This document shows positions 1-5,272 of a DNA stretch of 5,391 nucleotides, piece by piece. The stretch is from Phycisphaerales bacterium (lineage in GTDB: Bacteria > Planctomycetota > Phycisphaerae > Phycisphaerales > UBA1924): NCBI GenBank assembly GCA_016763115.1, contig JAESUL010000266.1, positions 1-5,391 of the forward strand, given 5' to 3'. The position numbers and the translations under genes were made by a program. The notes below the pieces were generated by a model. That model had not been told where the DNA came from, searched no databases, and was given only the letters and a program-made list of their open reading frames with translations. Each line of letters starts with the position of its first letter. The first letter of the stretch is position 1.

Positions 1-1361
1 GCAAAGAACGGGTCGATGGCGACCTCGAAAGGGTCCGGACCGAGATCCGTGAATCCGAGCGTCGGCTCGCCAAACGCGAAGACCTGTTCGACCGCAAAGA
101 AGAAACACTCGCTTCCAAAGACCAGGCCCTGATCGAGCAACAATCCAAGCTCGAATCCAAACGAGAACAACTCGCCGAGAAGAATACCGTGCTCGACGAA
201 ACACTCGAGAAGCAACGCAAAGAACTCGAAAGAGTCGCCCAACTCGATCGCGACCAGGCCAAGGAACTGCTTCTTGAAAGGGTGGCGGATCGTGCCCGGG
301 CGGATATGGGCAAGGTGACAAGGGCGATCGTCGAGGAGGCTGAGGATACAGCCAAGGATGAAGCCAAAGAGATCCTCATCAACGCCATCCAACGCTACGC
401 CAACGAGCATTCCGCCGAATCAACCGTGCGGACCGTCGCGATCCCGTCCGATGACATGAAGGGGCGGATCATCGGGCGAGAGGGTAGAAATATCCGTGCG
501 ATCGAGAAGGCGACGGGGGCGGACATTATTGTGGACGACACGCCGGGCGTGATCGTGGTGTCGTGCTTTGACAAGGTCCGCCAGGCCATCGCGGTCGAGT
601 CGCTTGATCGGCTGATTGCAGACGGGCGGATGCACCCGACGCGGATCGAAGAGGTCGTCGAAAAGGTGCGTGGCGAGATCCATGAGAAACTCATCAAGTC
701 GGGCAAAGACGCTGCCGTGGAACTCGGGCTCAAGGGGCTGCACCCCAAGGTCATCGAAGCGATGGGGCGGTTGAGCTACCGGACAAGCTACGGGCAGAAT
801 GTGCTCAACCATTCGATCGAGGTCGCGTTCTTGTCGCAGATCATCGCCGATCAACTCGGGCTCGATGGCAAACTCGCCAAGCGGTGCGGGTTCCTCCACG
901 ATATTGGCAAAGCAATGGATCACGAAATGGAGGGCGGGCATCCGAAGATCGGGATGGAGTTCGCCCGACAGTTCGGTGAGAAAGACGAAGCGGTCCTCAA
1001 CGCCATCGGCGGGCACCACGCCGACATCCCATCGACGACTTGGTACACCCCGATCATCATGGCGGCCGACGCGGTCAGCGCAGCCCGCCCGGGTGCTCGG
1101 CGTGATTCCATGGAACGCTATGTCCAGAAGCTCAACGATCTGGAAAAAATCGCGATGGACATGCCGGGCGTGTCCGAGGCCTACGCCGTGCAGGCAGGAC
1201 GCGAAATCCGCGTCATGATCGATGCGGAGCGGGTTTCTGATGATGAAGCCTACCTGATCGCCCATGAGATCGCCAAGCGGGTCTCCGACGAGATGACCTT
1301 CCCCGGCGAGATCCGTGTCACCGTGCTGCGCGAAACCAGAGCCATCGAGATCGCCCGCTAA
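1..1361 (+). CDS. rny: Ribonuclease Y, 5'-truncated by the window edge
   Basis: Membrane-anchored endoribonuclease that starts turnover of many mRNAs by cleaving single-stranded RNA. The frame is open from base 3 (first whole codon) to TAA at 1359-1361, giving 452 visible residues. In order: a highly charged Lys/Glu/Arg-rich coiled coil (about residues 1-135); a KH RNA-binding domain with the loop GRIIGREGRNIRAIE (about 154-168); then an HD phosphohydrolase domain with LNHSIEVA (His270), FLHDIGKA (His299-Asp300), GGHHADIP (338-339) and AADAVSAARPGARRDS (Asp356). The HD pair sits about 153 residues from the C-terminus, close to its place in the roughly 520-residue Bacillus enzyme, so about 70 N-terminal residues, including the expected membrane helix, lie upstream of the window. 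A GTG at 189 is inside the coiled coil and is not the start. The identity rests on the KH plus HD arrangement and conserved motifs and is secure. Confidence 0.97.
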   Translation, partial: KERVDGDLERVRTEIRESERRLAKREDLFDRKEETLASKDQALIEQQSKLESKREQLAEKNTVLDETLEKQRKELERVAQLDRDQAKELLLERVADRARADMGKVTRAIVEEAEDTAKDEAKEILINAIQRYANEHSAESTVRTVAIPSDDMKGRIIGREGRNIRAIEKATGADIIVDDTPGVIVVSCFDKVRQAIAVESLDRLIADGRMHPTRIEEVVEKVRGEIHEKLIKSGKDAAVELGLKGLHPKVIEAMGRLSYRTSYGQNVLNHSIEVAFLSQIIADQLGLDGKLAKRCGFLHDIGKAMDHEMEGGHPKIGMEFARQFGEKDEAVLNAIGGHHADIPSTTWYTPIIMAADAVSAARPGARRDSMERYVQKLNDLEKIAMDMPGVSEAYAVQAGREIRVMIDAERVSDDEAYLIAHEIAKRVSDEMTFPGEIRVTVLRETRAIEIAR

Positions 1362-1362
1362 A

Positions 1363-2208
1363 TCAGTTGCTCAGGGCAACAAAGAACACCGCGAGCACCA
1401 AGAGCCTTGCATCAACCGCGTCACGCTGGCGCCGAAGAAGTGTAAATACCCCATTGGTGAAGAGCAGGGTCCCGCCAACGATGCTCAGTGCCGGTGTCCA
1501 TCCAACGCTGAGCATGAGCAGCGACAATGCAAGGACATGCGAACCGATTGCAAGCAGCCAGGCGCTCTTGTGTCCGACGAGCACCGGGATGCTCCGTGTT
1601 TGGAACTGCTCATCGCTTTGCTGGTCATCGAGGTCGCAAAGCACAGCGTCACCAAAGACAATCGCACCCATCGCCAATACAGTAAAAAACAAACCCGACG
1701 AATCGGCGAGTGACCCGTAGCCGTGCTCGCCGAGGATTGTTGCCAATGCCAGTGCGAGGTGTGCACCGGCGATGAAGAATGCTTTGAGTGCGGGCAGGTC
1801 CTTGAGTCTCGGGCGCGATGGATCGGGTCTGCGTCCCGCGTAGAGATGCACGCCCCAGAGTGCCGCGAGCGGGACCCACGCCAGCATCGGATTGAACACG
1901 ATGGACGCTGCGATCGCCAGCACCAGATCGAGCAGGATGATCGGGCGGAGGATTCGGGTGTGCTTGTGGATGAACTCGTATCGCTTTGGTTGGGCGAGCA
2001 GGTCGGCGGGGTCGAGCCGAGCATCGGAGGTCTTGACCCGATCGAGCAGGTAGCACCCGTGCGCACAGAACGCGACAAAGCACAGCGGAGCCCATTGCGG
2101 GGTCGTCGCCATGATGAGCTTTTCAGCCAAGATCAGCACGCCCAGCGTGTACAGGGTTGGCCAGAGGGCGAGATGTCCGGGGATGCGGATCACGGGATGA
2201 ATGTCCAT
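1363..2208 (-). CDS. UbiA-family prenyltransferase-like integral membrane protein
   Basis: 281 residues, very hydrophobic, with about eight or nine likely membrane helices, matching the length and fold of UbiA-superfamily enzymes, which join isoprenoid diphosphates to aromatic or other acceptors in the membrane. The second Asp-rich motif is intact: D192-L-D-D195-Q-Q-S-D199 (DxxDxxxD), followed by TRSIPVLVG, as usual in the family. The first motif is atypical: CYLLDRVKTSD (52-62) lacks the usual Asn and has two extra residues between the aspartates. The segment RLKDLPALKAFFIAG (134-148) resembles the conserved middle loop and helix. The ATG at 2208-2206 is the most upstream ATG, since an in-frame stop lies 9 bases before it. 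No Shine-Dalgarno site is visible, and a -10-like AATAAT lies very close, so the message may be nearly leaderless. The substrate cannot be told; no quinone, heme or carotenoid gene is adjacent. The family call is good, the exact function open. Confidence 0.8.
   Translation of the reverse strand: MDIHPVIRIPGHLALWPTLYTLGVLILAEKLIMATTPQWAPLCFVAFCAHGCYLLDRVKTSDARLDPADLLAQPKRYEFIHKHTRILRPIILLDLVLAIAASIVFNPMLAWVPLAALWGVHLYAGRRPDPSRPRLKDLPALKAFFIAGAHLALALATILGEHGYGSLADSSGLFFTVLAMGAIVFGDAVLCDLDDQQSDEQFQTRSIPVLVGHKSAWLLAIGSHVLALSLLMLSVGWTPALSIVGGTLLFTNGVFTLLRRQRDAVDARLLVLAVFFVALSN
1366..1380. terminator. Small hairpin at the rny/ubiA convergent junction, possible terminator
   Basis: GTTGC (1366-1370), a TCAGG loop and GCAAC (1376-1380) form a perfect 5-bp stem 4 bases past the rny stop. 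The same bases are the last codons of the opposite-strand prenyltransferase gene. It is the only inverted repeat I see at this junction. There is no clear T-tract on either strand, so an intrinsic terminator is a weak call; it could be chance or a pause or RNA-stability element. Confidence 0.2.
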
Positions 2209-2219
2209 TCGATAGGGAA

Positions 2220-2225
2220 ATTATT
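2220..2225 (-). promoter_or_regulatory. Possible -10 element for the prenyltransferase gene
   Basis: On the minus strand this reads AATAAT (5 of 6 to TATAAT), 11 bases before the ATG at 2208. No good -35 lies at the usual distance. A start of transcription about 7 bases downstream would leave a 5' leader of only a few bases, in keeping with the absence of a ribosome-binding site. Weak evidence. Confidence 0.2.
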
Positions 2226-2298
2226 CAGGTTGAACCGATGATTGAGCTAATCGTATGGTCAATGTGGGCGGATCGTGGGAAGCGGGTCAACCACTTTG

Positions 2299-2307
2299 TG
2301 GTATCAT
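2299..2307 (+). promoter_or_regulatory. Extended -10 promoter for the zinc-ribbon gene
   Basis: TGGTATCAT matches the extended -10 consensus TGnTATAAT with one mismatch. Transcription would begin near 2314, giving a leader of about 20 bases that includes the GGGAG ribosome-binding site at 2320-2324. The hexamer 17 bases upstream is not -35-like, which is common for extended -10 promoters. A second, weaker pair is TTGAAC at 2230-2235 with TATGGT at 2254-2259. Sigma-factor preferences of this organism are unknown. Confidence 0.4.
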
Positions 2308-2319
2308 GCGTACAGATTC

Positions 2320-2324
2320 GGGAG
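2320..2324 (+). promoter_or_regulatory. Ribosome-binding site setting the start at 2334
   Basis: GGGAG lies 9 bases before the ATG at 2334. The same frame is open back to 2157, but that stretch overlaps the opposite-strand prenyltransferase gene and encodes nothing recognisable, so this site decides the start. Confidence 0.6.
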
Positions 2325-2333
2325 TTGCAAGAC

Positions 2334-3104
2334 ATGAATAGTGGACAAGATCAATCCGGTTCGATGAGTGAAACCCGCCAGCGGGTGATGGAATCGGCGC
2401 AGCTGATCGCGGGAGAAATCCCGACGCCTCAACTCCGTTCGTTGATCTGCCCGTTCTGTGGGGCGGTGACACCCGATACCGGGCGATGCAAGACATGCCA
2501 AGCCCGCTTTGATCCGCTCAGCCGTCAGGCAACCCAGAACCATATGGGCCCGTGGTGCATCCGCGATGCTGAATCGCCGTTCCGTCCGGGGTGTACCTAC
2601 GACACGCTGGTTCGGCTGATCGACCAGGGGGCGGTGGGGATTGATACGATTATTCGTGGCCCGACCACGCGCCAGTTCTGGACGCTCGCAAGGCACACGC
2701 CCAGCGTGTCGCATCGGCTCGGGGTGTGCCACAACTGTCAGGGCGAGGTTGACAAAGCCAGTTTTCAGTGCCCGTCGTGTCAGGCGTCGTTCACGCCCGA
2801 GCGTGATCGTCAGCACATGGGGCTCGGGTCCTCGCGTCCGCTTCCGGGGCAGGGCAATCCCAAGGTGCTCGCGATGCACGCCGAGCCAGCAGCGGGCAAC
2901 GATGCCCCGCGAGCGGCTCTCAATGCTGGAGCATCCGGTGCGGGGACTGGTGCATTGACAAACGAAGCGAGTGATGCGATCCGCCAATGGCGTAGGGCGT
3001 TTGAGTCTGAACGCCGACGGGCCTGGATTGCGGTTGGGCTCGCGGGCGTGGCGACGATTCTCGCGTTGGTGTACGGGGTTGTTGGGGTTTCTGTGTTTGG
3101 GTAA
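2334..3104 (+). CDS. Tail-anchored protein with two zinc ribbons flanking a GYF_2-like module
   Basis: 256 residues. Residues 39-55 hold a zinc-ribbon with CPFC (39-42) and CKTC (52-55). Residues 72-124, beginning GPWCIRD and containing LVRLIDQGAVGIDTIIRG and QFWTLA, have the pattern of GYF_2/DUF4339 modules (small domains with an aromatic start, a Leu-rich helix, a G-x-I-x-x-D-T turn and a closing Trp), usually thought to bind peptides. A second ribbon has CHNC (132-135) and CPSC (146-149). Both ribbons continue CQAxFxP...RQ...HMG, so the ribbon unit looks duplicated. A low-complexity Ala/Gly-rich linker (about 164-212) leads to a charged stretch (RQWRRAFESERRR, 217-229) and one C-terminal membrane helix (230-255). 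No signal peptide is seen, so the ribbons should face the cytoplasm. The pilin-like gene follows after 28 bp, possibly in the same transcript. No enzymatic motif was found; a scaffold or adaptor role is inference. Confidence 0.85.
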   Translation: MNSGQDQSGSMSETRQRVMESAQLIAGEIPTPQLRSLICPFCGAVTPDTGRCKTCQARFDPLSRQATQNHMGPWCIRDAESPFRPGCTYDTLVRLIDQGAVGIDTIIRGPTTRQFWTLARHTPSVSHRLGVCHNCQGEVDKASFQCPSCQASFTPERDRQHMGLGSSRPLPGQGNPKVLAMHAEPAAGNDAPRAALNAGASGAGTGALTNEASDAIRQWRRAFESERRRAWIAVGLAGVATILALVYGVVGVSVFG

Positions 3105-3117
3105 ACTGCTTTGAGAT

Positions 3118-3139
3118 CATTGATCCGATCGGATGAATG
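3118..3139. promoter_or_regulatory. 22-bp near-perfect palindrome over the pilin-gene start
   Basis: Centred between 3128 and 3129, 10 of 11 base pairs are symmetric; the core ATCCGATCGGAT (3123-3134) is perfect, and the only mismatch is G3122 against G3135. As DNA it looks like a dimeric repressor site. As RNA it folds into a stem of 4 bp, one mismatch and 4 more bp with a GATC loop, which would bury the ATG at 3133 and the GGATGA (3131-3136) that could serve the ATG at 3142. No T-tract follows, so it is not a usual terminator. The symmetry is seen directly; the regulatory role is inferred. Confidence 0.4.
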
Positions 3140-4167
3140 CAATGAAAAAAACCAGAATGAAGTTGAGTTCAGCGGGGTTTACCCTGATTGAGTTGCTCGT
3201 GGTGATCGCGATTATTGCGTTGCTGATCGGGATTTTACTGCCCGCGTTGGGCAAGGCACGCGCAAGCGCACGGGCGATGGTGTGCCAGAGCAACTTTCGT
3301 CAGTACGGGCTAGCCGGGGCAATCTACGCGGGAGATTTCGAGAACACCATCCCGAGTTATTCATGGAAGGGTGGGCGGCGGACAAAGTCTTCGTTTGCTG
3401 ATCTGCGTGCGCCTTCGAGAGATCGTGATGCGGTGATGTTCCAGGCTGTGGATATCATGCGGACCGTGACGGGCGATCACTCCATACGGTTGCAATCGGG
3501 ATGGACCCCGATGATGCTCTATAACCACCTGCCGATGCTCGATTATTTGGCGGTTTCACTTTACGATGATGAGGTGACGGTGTGCCCGTCGGATTCGTAC
3601 CGGATCGGGCTCCGCGAAGCGCCGGTGGATGGGGTTTTCAGGCGATCACGATTCCAGACAAGCTTTGATGTCGTGCCCGCGATTTTCAGCGCGGACCAAA
3701 CCACGGGCTCTGTGGACACGATCGAGCAGTTCCAGGCGATCGGGACTGGGCGGGGGGCGTATCTCAATGTTCGTCTGCCCAACGCGCTCGGGTCGCCGTT
3801 CTTGCGTCTTCGGCGGTATTCCGAGGTCGCGTTTCCGAGCGCAAAGGTCCACGCGTATGACACACACCAGAGGCACTTTGGGCGACCCTGGATTTATTAT
3901 GCGATCCCCGATGCCCGTGTGCCGGTGCTGATGTTTGACGGGTCGGTCTCGATGAGGCTGACCAAGGACGCCAACGAGGGGTTCCAGCCCAATAATCCTC
4001 GATCACCCGAGCCCACACAGTTCAGGTATGTCCCGTTCGGTCCCGATGGCGATGCGCTCAACGCCGATGGCGATGAAGTGATCGGGTACTACAAATGGAC
4101 CCGAGGCGGGCTGCGGGGGATCGATTTCGGGGGCTCAGAAATCAGCACCGGACAACCCCGCGACTGA
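3133..4167 (+). CDS. Type IV pilin/type II pseudopilin-like protein with N-methylation motif
   Basis: 344 residues. A short basic leader ends at Gly15, then [18 protein letters not shown] starts the mature protein: the prepilin-peptidase site (cut between G15 and F16), Glu at +5 (E20) and a hydrophobic helix (16-38) that anchors the protein and packs into a pilus or pseudopilus. The globular part has Cys51, VCPSD (150-154) and, near the end, VLMFDGSV (265-272), the DG motif of the planctomycete pilin-like family. In that family a His normally stands nine residues before DG; here it is Pro259. It is much longer than ordinary GspG-type pseudopilins, as is usual for these planctomycete proteins, so a surface or exported structural role is more likely than a core pseudopilin. 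The start is uncertain: ATGs occur at 3133, 3142 and 3157. The longest form is given, but 3142 has a GGATGA 5 bases upstream and would leave a 12-residue leader. No secretion machinery gene is adjacent. Confidence 0.9.
   Translation: MNAMKKTRMKLSSAGFTLIELLVVIAIIALLIGILLPALGKARASARAMVCQSNFRQYGLAGAIYAGDFENTIPSYSWKGGRRTKSSFADLRAPSRDRDAVMFQAVDIMRTVTGDHSIRLQSGWTPMMLYNHLPMLDYLAVSLYDDEVTVCPSDSYRIGLREAPVDGVFRRSRFQTSFDVVPAIFSADQTTGSVDTIEQFQAIGTGRGAYLNVRLPNALGSPFLRLRRYSEVAFPSAKVHAYDTHQRHFGRPWIYYAIPDARVPVLMFDGSVSMRLTKDANEGFQPNNPRSPEPTQFRYVPFGPDGDALNADGDEVIGYYKWTRGGLRGIDFGGSEISTGQPRD
4043..4075 (+). repeat. In-frame 12-bp direct repeat, 21-bp period
   Basis: CCGATGGCGATG occurs at 4043-4054 and again at 4064-4075, exactly seven codons apart, inside the pilin-like gene. 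It encodes the two DGD triplets in [13 protein letters not shown]. It may mark a small tandem duplication or selection for paired acidic residues. Confidence 0.6.
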
Positions 4168-4173
4168 TCGCGG
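4158..4173 (+). other. Stem-loop spanning the stop codon of the pilin-like gene
   Basis: CCGCGA (4158-4163), a CTGA loop and TCGCGG (4168-4173) form a perfect 6-bp G+C-rich stem. The loop holds the TGA stop. The following bases (ATGGGGCATCTT) lack a T-tract, so Rho-independent termination is doubtful. It does sit where the pilin and serA units would have to be separated. Confidence 0.3.
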
Positions 4174-4190
4174 ATGGGGCATCTTGTGGA

Positions 4191-4196
4191 TAGAAT
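4191..4196 (+). promoter_or_regulatory. Possible -10 element for the serA-serC unit
   Basis: TAGAAT (5 of 6 to TATAAT) lies 29 bases before the serA start, which would give a leader of roughly 23 bases containing the GAGGAGA site. No -35-like hexamer lies 16-18 bases upstream; that position is taken by the hairpin at 4158-4173. Weak. Confidence 0.22.
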
Positions 4197-4213
4197 CCCT
4201 CAGTATTCCACAC

Positions 4214-4220
4214 GAGGAGA
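4214..4220 (+). promoter_or_regulatory. Strong ribosome-binding site of serA
   Basis: GAGGAGA ends 5 bases before the ATG at 4226. It decides that start over the in-frame ATG at 4184, which has no such site and would add 14 residues unlike the family. Confidence 0.75.
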
Positions 4221-4225
4221 TTTCC

Positions 4226-5245
4226 ATGAGCGACGCACGAACATTCTCGATCCTGATGGCAGACAAGTTTGACGACGAGGCCATCGCTGCGCTGCGTGAA
4301 CTCGGGCACACGGTCCACGCCGACCCCGAGATCGGTCCTGACACCATGAGCGACGCGATCGCCGCGTGCGGCGCCGAGGTGCTCGCGATCCGTTCGACCA
4401 AGGTGCCCGGTTCGGTCATTGAGAACAGCAGCGGGCTCAAACTCATTATTCGTGGCGGGGCGGGGTACGACAACATCGATTGCGAGGCTGCGGGCAAGGC
4501 GGGCATCGCGGTGTGCAACACGCCCGGCATGAACGCCGTCGCGGTCGCCGAGTCGGTGTTCGGGCATTTGATCAACCTTGATCGCAGGATCAACGAGCAG
4601 ACGAGCGATCTCAAGGGTGGGCGCTGGAATAAAAAAGAATACGCCAAAGCACGCGGGCTCAAGGGGCGCAAGCTGCTGGTCGTCGGGATGGGCTCGATCG
4701 GGACCGAGGTCGTCAAACGCGCGCAAGCATTCGGCATGAAGGTCTCCGCCCAGTCGCGTTTGCTCCGCGAGGATACCGCACGGGCATTGGGGATCGAGTT
4801 GATCCCCTACACCCGCGATGCACTCAAAGATGCTCTGGGCTCGATGGATGTGGTCAGCGTGCATGTCGCATCGACGCCCGATACGCACGAGCTGTGCGGC
4901 CCGGGGTTCTTTGCAGCCATGAAACCCGGTGCGTACTTTATCAATACCTCGCGGGGCGAGATTGTTGATGAGAACGAACTCGCCAATGCTATGAAAACCA
5001 AGGGCATCCGCGCGGGGCTCGATGTCTTTCAGAATCAGCCATCGTCGAAGGACACTGATTGGAAACCCGCGATTGCCGACATGCCCGGGATCTCGTTGAC
5101 GCACCATATTGGGGCATCGACCGACCAGGCACAGATCGCGGTGGGCGAAGAGGTCGTCCGCGTGGTGGATACCTTTGCCCAGACGAACAAACCATTGCAT
5201 GTCGTGAACGCGCAGTACCTGGCCGATCTCGCGGCTGCAGAATAA
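4226..5245 (+). CDS. serA: D-3-phosphoglycerate dehydrogenase, short form without ACT domain
   Basis: 339 residues; a D-2-hydroxyacid dehydrogenase expected to oxidise 3-phosphoglycerate to 3-phosphohydroxypyruvate, the first committed step of serine synthesis, in the cytosol. An N-terminal substrate-domain half contains IIRGGAGYDNID (74-85) and CNTPGMNAVAVAE (97-109). The Rossmann domain has GMGSIG (154-159), NTSRGEIVDENEL (240-252) with catalytic Arg243, and THHIGAST (292-299) with catalytic His294. Two key places are unusual. The catalytic Glu position, 23 residues before the His, is Gln271 in DVFQNQP. The acidic residue after the second beta strand, 18 residues past the last Gly of GxGxxG, is Ser177 followed by Arg178, a pattern seen in NADP-using relatives. 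It ends soon after the substrate domain, so the C-terminal ACT serine-sensing domain of long forms is absent. serC follows after 27 bp, which strongly supports a serine-pathway role; another hydroxyacid substrate is possible. Confidence 0.9.
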   Translation: MSDARTFSILMADKFDDEAIAALRELGHTVHADPEIGPDTMSDAIAACGAEVLAIRSTKVPGSVIENSSGLKLIIRGGAGYDNIDCEAAGKAGIAVCNTPGMNAVAVAESVFGHLINLDRRINEQTSDLKGGRWNKKEYAKARGLKGRKLLVVGMGSIGTEVVKRAQAFGMKVSAQSRLLREDTARALGIELIPYTRDALKDALGSMDVVSVHVASTPDTHELCGPGFFAAMKPGAYFINTSRGEIVDENELANAMKTKGIRAGLDVFQNQPSSKDTDWKPAIADMPGISLTHHIGASTDQAQIAVGEEVVRVVDTFAQTNKPLHVVNAQYLADLAAAE

Positions 5246-5259
5246 TCTTCCTTTGGATT

Positions 5260-5265
5260 GAGGAG
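5260..5265 (+). promoter_or_regulatory. Ribosome-binding site of serC
   Basis: GAGGAG sits 7 bases before the ATG at 5273, in the 27-bp gap after serA. No promoter or terminator is seen in the gap, in keeping with cotranscription of the two genes. Confidence 0.7.
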
Positions 5266-5272
5266 TCGAACA

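Noticed and set aside
189..191. GTG as start of RNase Y
   Set aside because: The frame is open to the window edge with continuous coiled-coil sequence before this codon, and family length requires more upstream sequence.
420..1265. 281-codon open frame on the minus strand opposite rny
   Set aside because: It covers the KH and HD domains of RNase Y on the other strand, has no family-like motif and no convincing ribosome-binding site.
1723..2241. 172-codon plus-strand open frame across the prenyltransferase gene
   Set aside because: It is the complement of a hydrophobic membrane-protein gene and yields a Glu/Arg/Gln-rich translation with no recognisable motif.
2236..2253. Short inverted repeat GATT...AATC in the divergent intergenic region as an operator
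   Set aside because: Only four base pairs match around a 5-base spacer and the symmetry does not extend; this is expected by chance.
2157..2333. 59-residue N-terminal extension of the zinc-ribbon protein
   Set aside because: It overlaps the divergent prenyltransferase gene and its promoter region and has no domain-like sequence; the GGGAG-backed ATG at 2334 is better.
4184..4225. 14-residue N-terminal extension of SerA from an ATG/TTG-rich region at 4184
   Set aside because: It has no ribosome-binding site, whereas GAGGAGA stands 5 bases before the ATG at 4226, where the family's usual N-terminus begins.
4142..5200. 352-codon open frame on the minus strand opposite serA
   Set aside because: It lies almost wholly inside serA, whose motifs are unmistakable. 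Its translation is rich in His, Arg and Asp with no recognisable domain, as expected for the complement of a G+C-biased gene.
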